Below are positions 20,196 through 23,438 of a stretch of 23,438 nucleotides of DNA, one piece after another. Made by a program: the position numbers and the translations under genes. The stretch is from positions 1 through 23,438 of the forward strand of contig ADNK01001321.1 in NCBI GenBank assembly GCA_000320545.1, in the 5' to 3' direction. Each line of letters opens with the position of its first letter. Within the stretch, counting starts at the first letter, position 1. The notes under the pieces were generated by a model. The model did no database searches. It was not told where the DNA came from and saw only the letters and a program-made list of their open reading frames with translations. This stretch comes from Bigelowiella natans CCMP2755 (taxonomy: Eukaryota > Cercozoa > Chlorarachniophyceae).

Positions 20196-21239
20196 TCATA
20201 TAAAATGCAGGTATAAGCTATTCACGTAGAAAGACCTCATTTTGTTTGCCTCATGTTGCCATTCAAGCAAGTTGTCCTGGGGGGGGGGGGGGACCGCGGG
20301 AGAGCACAACAATTGTAGTAATTCAAATGATAATAATAATCACCATCATCGTCAGTATCATCACCACCACCACTGCCACCAGCGAAGTAGAAGTAATCTG
20401 CGACTTTTCTTGGCGGTGTGCTATGAAGGTGAACGTTATGCGTACGATCTAGATCCAACACCTTTCTCTTTAAGCTATCAGGGTGTGTAGAGAGAAACTC
20501 TGGCGTTGTCTGTCCTGCAGCTTTAGATTTATCTGAAGTGAAGAACAAAGAAGCATTATGCATTAGAGAAAGAGAAAGAGAGGAAGGGGGGGTGGGGAAT
20601 ACGAAATCATGAAATATGCATGTACAACACCTGCCATCTTTTGCCACAACACGGGTGCCTAAGTATCCGATAGGATGACGACGAGTGTTGTTATTGTTGT
20701 CGATGATCATGATGATAATGATGATAATGGTGATAATAGTGAGAGTGCAGCACCTTTACTGTGATGATGATGATCTATTAAAACCACTAGTATTTCATCT
20801 ACAGTTCGTCCCCAGCACAATGCCTCCCCCCCCCCCCCCATCGTATCGCATGCATAACTGTACTCTCTCTCTCTCTCTCTCTCTTAAACCCTCCTTCTTT
20901 TTCTATACTGATATCAACTTGATGTCAAACGTATACGACGCAACCTGCTTTGGATCAAAGCAAGCTGCGCTAGCTAGAAGTAGGCCAAGATAGTCGGCTT
21001 CCGATTCCTGAGGGGATTTCAGTAAACGATGACGACAAAATGCAAACATAATAACCTCTATGGAAAAGAGTGTAGAACTTGATAACAACATACTACACAT
21101 CCCTGATGGTAACTGCATGTTGTCCGAAGACGGAGTGCGAATTTCATCGCTATGGCTGGGTTATTTCTGCCTTGAATCTTACGCGAATTGAGCTCCGTAT
21201 TTTTTAGCAAATGGAGATTTCGAAGTAGCAGGATGCAGT

Positions 21240-21271
<32 letters not shown>

Positions 21272-21527
21272 TAGTAGTAGCTCACAAGCTGCATAACCAT
21301 CACCTGTTCCCGGGTGTTTGGTAGTGAAAGAATTACGTTCAGCATTGTCTGCTGAACTGCCTGCAATGGTATATACAATATTTGCATTTAATTGTTATTC
21401 TTCATATTCACCAGCAGCAGCAGCAGCAGCAGCGGGGCTGACCTCAAACCCGAAAATAGCACGGAAGTTGAGGAAATCGAAGAAGCCTGTGCATCGACGT
21501 TTGGGGTAATGAATAGTAATGAGATTG

Positions 21528-21558
<31 letters not shown>

Positions 21559-21829
21559 CCTCTACACATATGTACTGGTAGTAGTAGCGGTAATATCAGT
21601 AGTAAAGGTTGTGGTACTACTTCTCTATCATAATACTACTAATAATACCATCAGGCATCAGCCCCCAGATAACGAAGCTAAGAGCAGATTGCGTGGCCAG
21701 AAGTACTTGACTTTTACTAAATTGAAAGAGCGTGGTGGTAGCAGTGATGATGATGATGATGATAAGGATGATGATGGTAAGGGGGGGACAATATGCCGCC
21801 ACAACTGAACGTAGCTACCACTACCATTA

Positions 21830-21869
<40 letters not shown>

Positions 21870-22460
21870 ACAAAGGTGCCTAGACCTCAATCTTTCTCCT
21901 CCATGACGCAACAGGGCATGGGAGATCTCATGGCCTGAAGTATTATTATTATTATTATTATTAGTTGTAGTAGTAGTAGTAATGCTTATGGCAGTGGGAA
22001 AAACAGTAACAACTGCAATCACAGGATATGATAAGGATCGATAAAGCATCATCTGGTCTTAAATTCCATTCTTCCTCCCCCCCTCCCCCCCCCTCCTCCT
22101 CCTCCTCCTCCTCTTCCTCCCTGCTTCTGTTCCGGCCCCCTCCATTCCATACTACCGATGACACAAGCCAATTGTGACTCCCCTGTCAATATCATCACGG
22201 TATTCGGATAAACACGTCAAAATCAGTAGTTGCAATTTGGAAGAGAGTACTCATAGTTATACACGGCACCAACAACAGTCTTTGTATTGATTTTTAATCT
22301 GCCTCTTCATTCTTTCTTTGCACTCTTCTTCTTCTTCTTCTTCTTCTTCTTCTTCTTCCCCCCCTTCTCATTTCCATAATTTATCATGTGTTTGCGCTGG
22401 TGGAGCAACGTTACATACCGTCCTCATCACTCCCACAGAGATCTAGTAACCCCTGCAGTT

Positions 22461-22494
<34 letters not shown>

Positions 22495-22552
22495 GATGCG
22501 TGATCATAATACTAATCATGTGGGAATCATCAAAAGTCAAATTTTACTGGAA

Positions 22553-22583
<31 letters not shown>

Positions 22584-23196
22584 GTGTGCGTTTTAAATGA
22601 TGGAGAGAGATAGATAGAGATAGAGATAGAGATAGATAGAGAGAGAGAGGGATGAAGGAGAGGAGGACGACGATGGTATTGACTACTATGTAACTTTCTA
22701 CTCTCAGCGTGCAGCAGTGATCGTAGTGGGAAAATGATTTGGTGCTACGTACATAAGCAGTCGTAGTCGTAGTAGTAGTAGTAGTAATAGTAGTAGTAGT
22801 AGTAGTAGTAGATGTAGTAATAGGAGGAGGAGGGGAGGGGGCAACTGCAAGTACCGTGAAAACATATATCTCTCCATTTGGCAGAACATGTGCATTTGCA
22901 ACTCCAACGTCGACCTGAAAATCAGCAAAAACGACAAACACCAAACGGCATATTTGCATATATCTGGTACAACGAGTGCACACCATAAGATGCTCATTGT
23001 CTCAAGTAGCAAGAACGCATTCTTGTTCTTCAACAATCAACAAGGATCGACATGGCCGCCAACACAGAAAGCAGGGACTGGCAGACAACAAGACTACGAT
23101 GAGAATGCAAGAGGGTGATGATGGCTTGTGCATGCTGCTTTTGCTACTATTATTACCACGGTGACTGACCATTGCATGGTTTCCAATATACCATCC
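20196..23196 (-). CDS. OMA1: OMA1-like M48 zinc metalloprotease (partial, 5' end off the right edge)
   Basis: Twelve minus-strand exons join in phase: 23157-23196, 22855-22914, 22419-22452, 22156-22182, 21886-21934, 21649-21716, 21443-21486, 21304-21360, 20945-21007, 20631-20658, 20462-20532 and 20196-20276 (or 20226-20276 plus 19763-19855). They give about 206 residues of the protease domain. OMA1/M48 hallmarks occur in order: QWSVTVVDVGVANAHVLPNG, EIYVFTGLL, GHEISHALLRH (zinc-binding HExxH), a hydrophobic segment (LSFVIWGLMP), ESEADYLGLLLA (third zinc ligand Glu), VLWQKMA and FLSTHPDSLKRK. OMA1 is an inner-membrane stress-activated protease of mitochondria. Several exons are tiny (27, 28 and 34 bases). 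The N-terminal exons are missing because the window ends in poor sequence. The C-terminus has two possible ends. Confidence 0.9.
21237..21962 (+). repeat. dense trinucleotide microsatellites in OMA1-like introns
   Basis: Runs occur at 21237-21280 (CAG then TAG), 21412-21433 (CAG), 21529-21556 (CAT), 21826-21869 (ACT) and 21940-21962 (TAT). All fall in introns of the minus-strand protease gene and none in its exons. Confidence 0.88.
22326..22810 (+). repeat. further microsatellites in OMA1-like introns
   Basis: (CTT)n lies at 22326-22358, (GTA)n at about 22458-22495, (GT)n at 22554-22588, GATA/GA-rich sequence at 22603-22648, and (GTA)n at 22764-22810. The run at 22458-22495 reads CTA on the coding strand and ends about eight bases before the GLLDLC exon. 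Confidence 0.88.
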
Positions 23197-23438
23197 CTAC
23201 AAAAGTACCGTTTCAAGCGGAGGAGGAGGAGGAGGAGGAGGGGGGGGGGGGGGGGGGGGGGAAAAAGGAAAAAGGAAAAAAAGGGGCCCCAGGGGGCCAC
23301 TAAACTCCTCCACAACCAAAAAAATGGTGGGGAGGGTTCGCCAATTTATTCTCACCCTTTGCCCTCCGAAGCTTTTTTTTGGAAACCCAAAGAAAAGCCC
23401 AAAAAAAAAAAAAAAGGGAAAAAAGGGGGGGGGGGGGG
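23197..23438. other. low-quality contig-end sequence
   Basis: The last 220 bases are dominated by homopolymers (a G run of about 22 at 23240-23261, AAAAAGG repeats, A15, terminal G16), with lengthened runs even in the ordinary-looking part. This resembles the tail of poor sequencing reads rather than genomic sequence. The missing OMA1 5' exons should lie here or beyond. Confidence 0.6.

Noticed and set aside
21392-21808. 138-codon plus-strand frame made of repeats
   Set aside because: It is antisense to well-supported OMA1-like exons and is built largely of CAG, CAT and GAT microsatellites.
22537-22986. Long minus-strand frame running through the GTA and GT repeats
   Set aside because: Only the 22855-22914 part matches the protease family; the rest is intron repeat that happens to be open.

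Overview
This is eukaryotic nuclear DNA from a flagellated microbial eukaryote (protist or alga; lineage not resolved). Seven of the eight genes found are cut by several short GT-AG introns. The introns and spacers are full of microsatellites of many kinds (TA, CA, GA, TAG/CTA, CAT, GTT, poly-G). There are no operons, no prokaryotic signals, and no RNA gene that I can recognise. Gene models were built by hand: acceptor and donor sites were chosen so that reading phase is kept and the joined protein matches a known family. All exon coordinates below come from that exercise.

Left to right. (1) 59-572, minus: 3' exons of an EF-hand protein that runs off the left edge; its 5' end is not resolved but may start at 1178. 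(2) 1236-2807, minus: a complete seven-exon neuronal-calcium-sensor-like EF-hand protein with a possible N-myristoylation start. (3) 3779-4772, plus: seven-exon TMEM216, a ciliary transition-zone membrane protein. (4) 6130-8280, plus: nine-exon class II aldolase/adducin-domain enzyme with a probable mitochondrial presequence. (5) 9714-10831, plus: six-exon RRP36, a ribosome-biogenesis factor. (6) 11754-13977, minus: two-exon tandem-pore potassium channel with C-terminal EF-hands. (7) 14823-18801, plus: sixteen-exon WDR92/DNAAF10, a WD-repeat protein of axonemal dynein assembly. (8) about 19763-23196, minus: OMA1-like M48 zinc metalloprotease whose 5' end lies off the right edge.

The genes are not one pathway. 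Two themes recur: cilia/flagella (TMEM216, WDR92) and calcium sensing (two EF-hand proteins plus the EF-hand channel). OMA1 and the aldolase are probably mitochondrial. NCS/TMEM216 and channel/WDR92 are head-to-head pairs. RRP36/channel and WDR92/OMA1 are tail-to-tail pairs.

The best leads outside the genes are a TGTCG-type element shared upstream of several genes, an inverted repeat in the channel/WDR92 promoter, microsatellites that sit directly against 3' splice sites, and an unusual word composition in the gene-tail spacers. The last 220 bases look like low-quality contig-end sequence.
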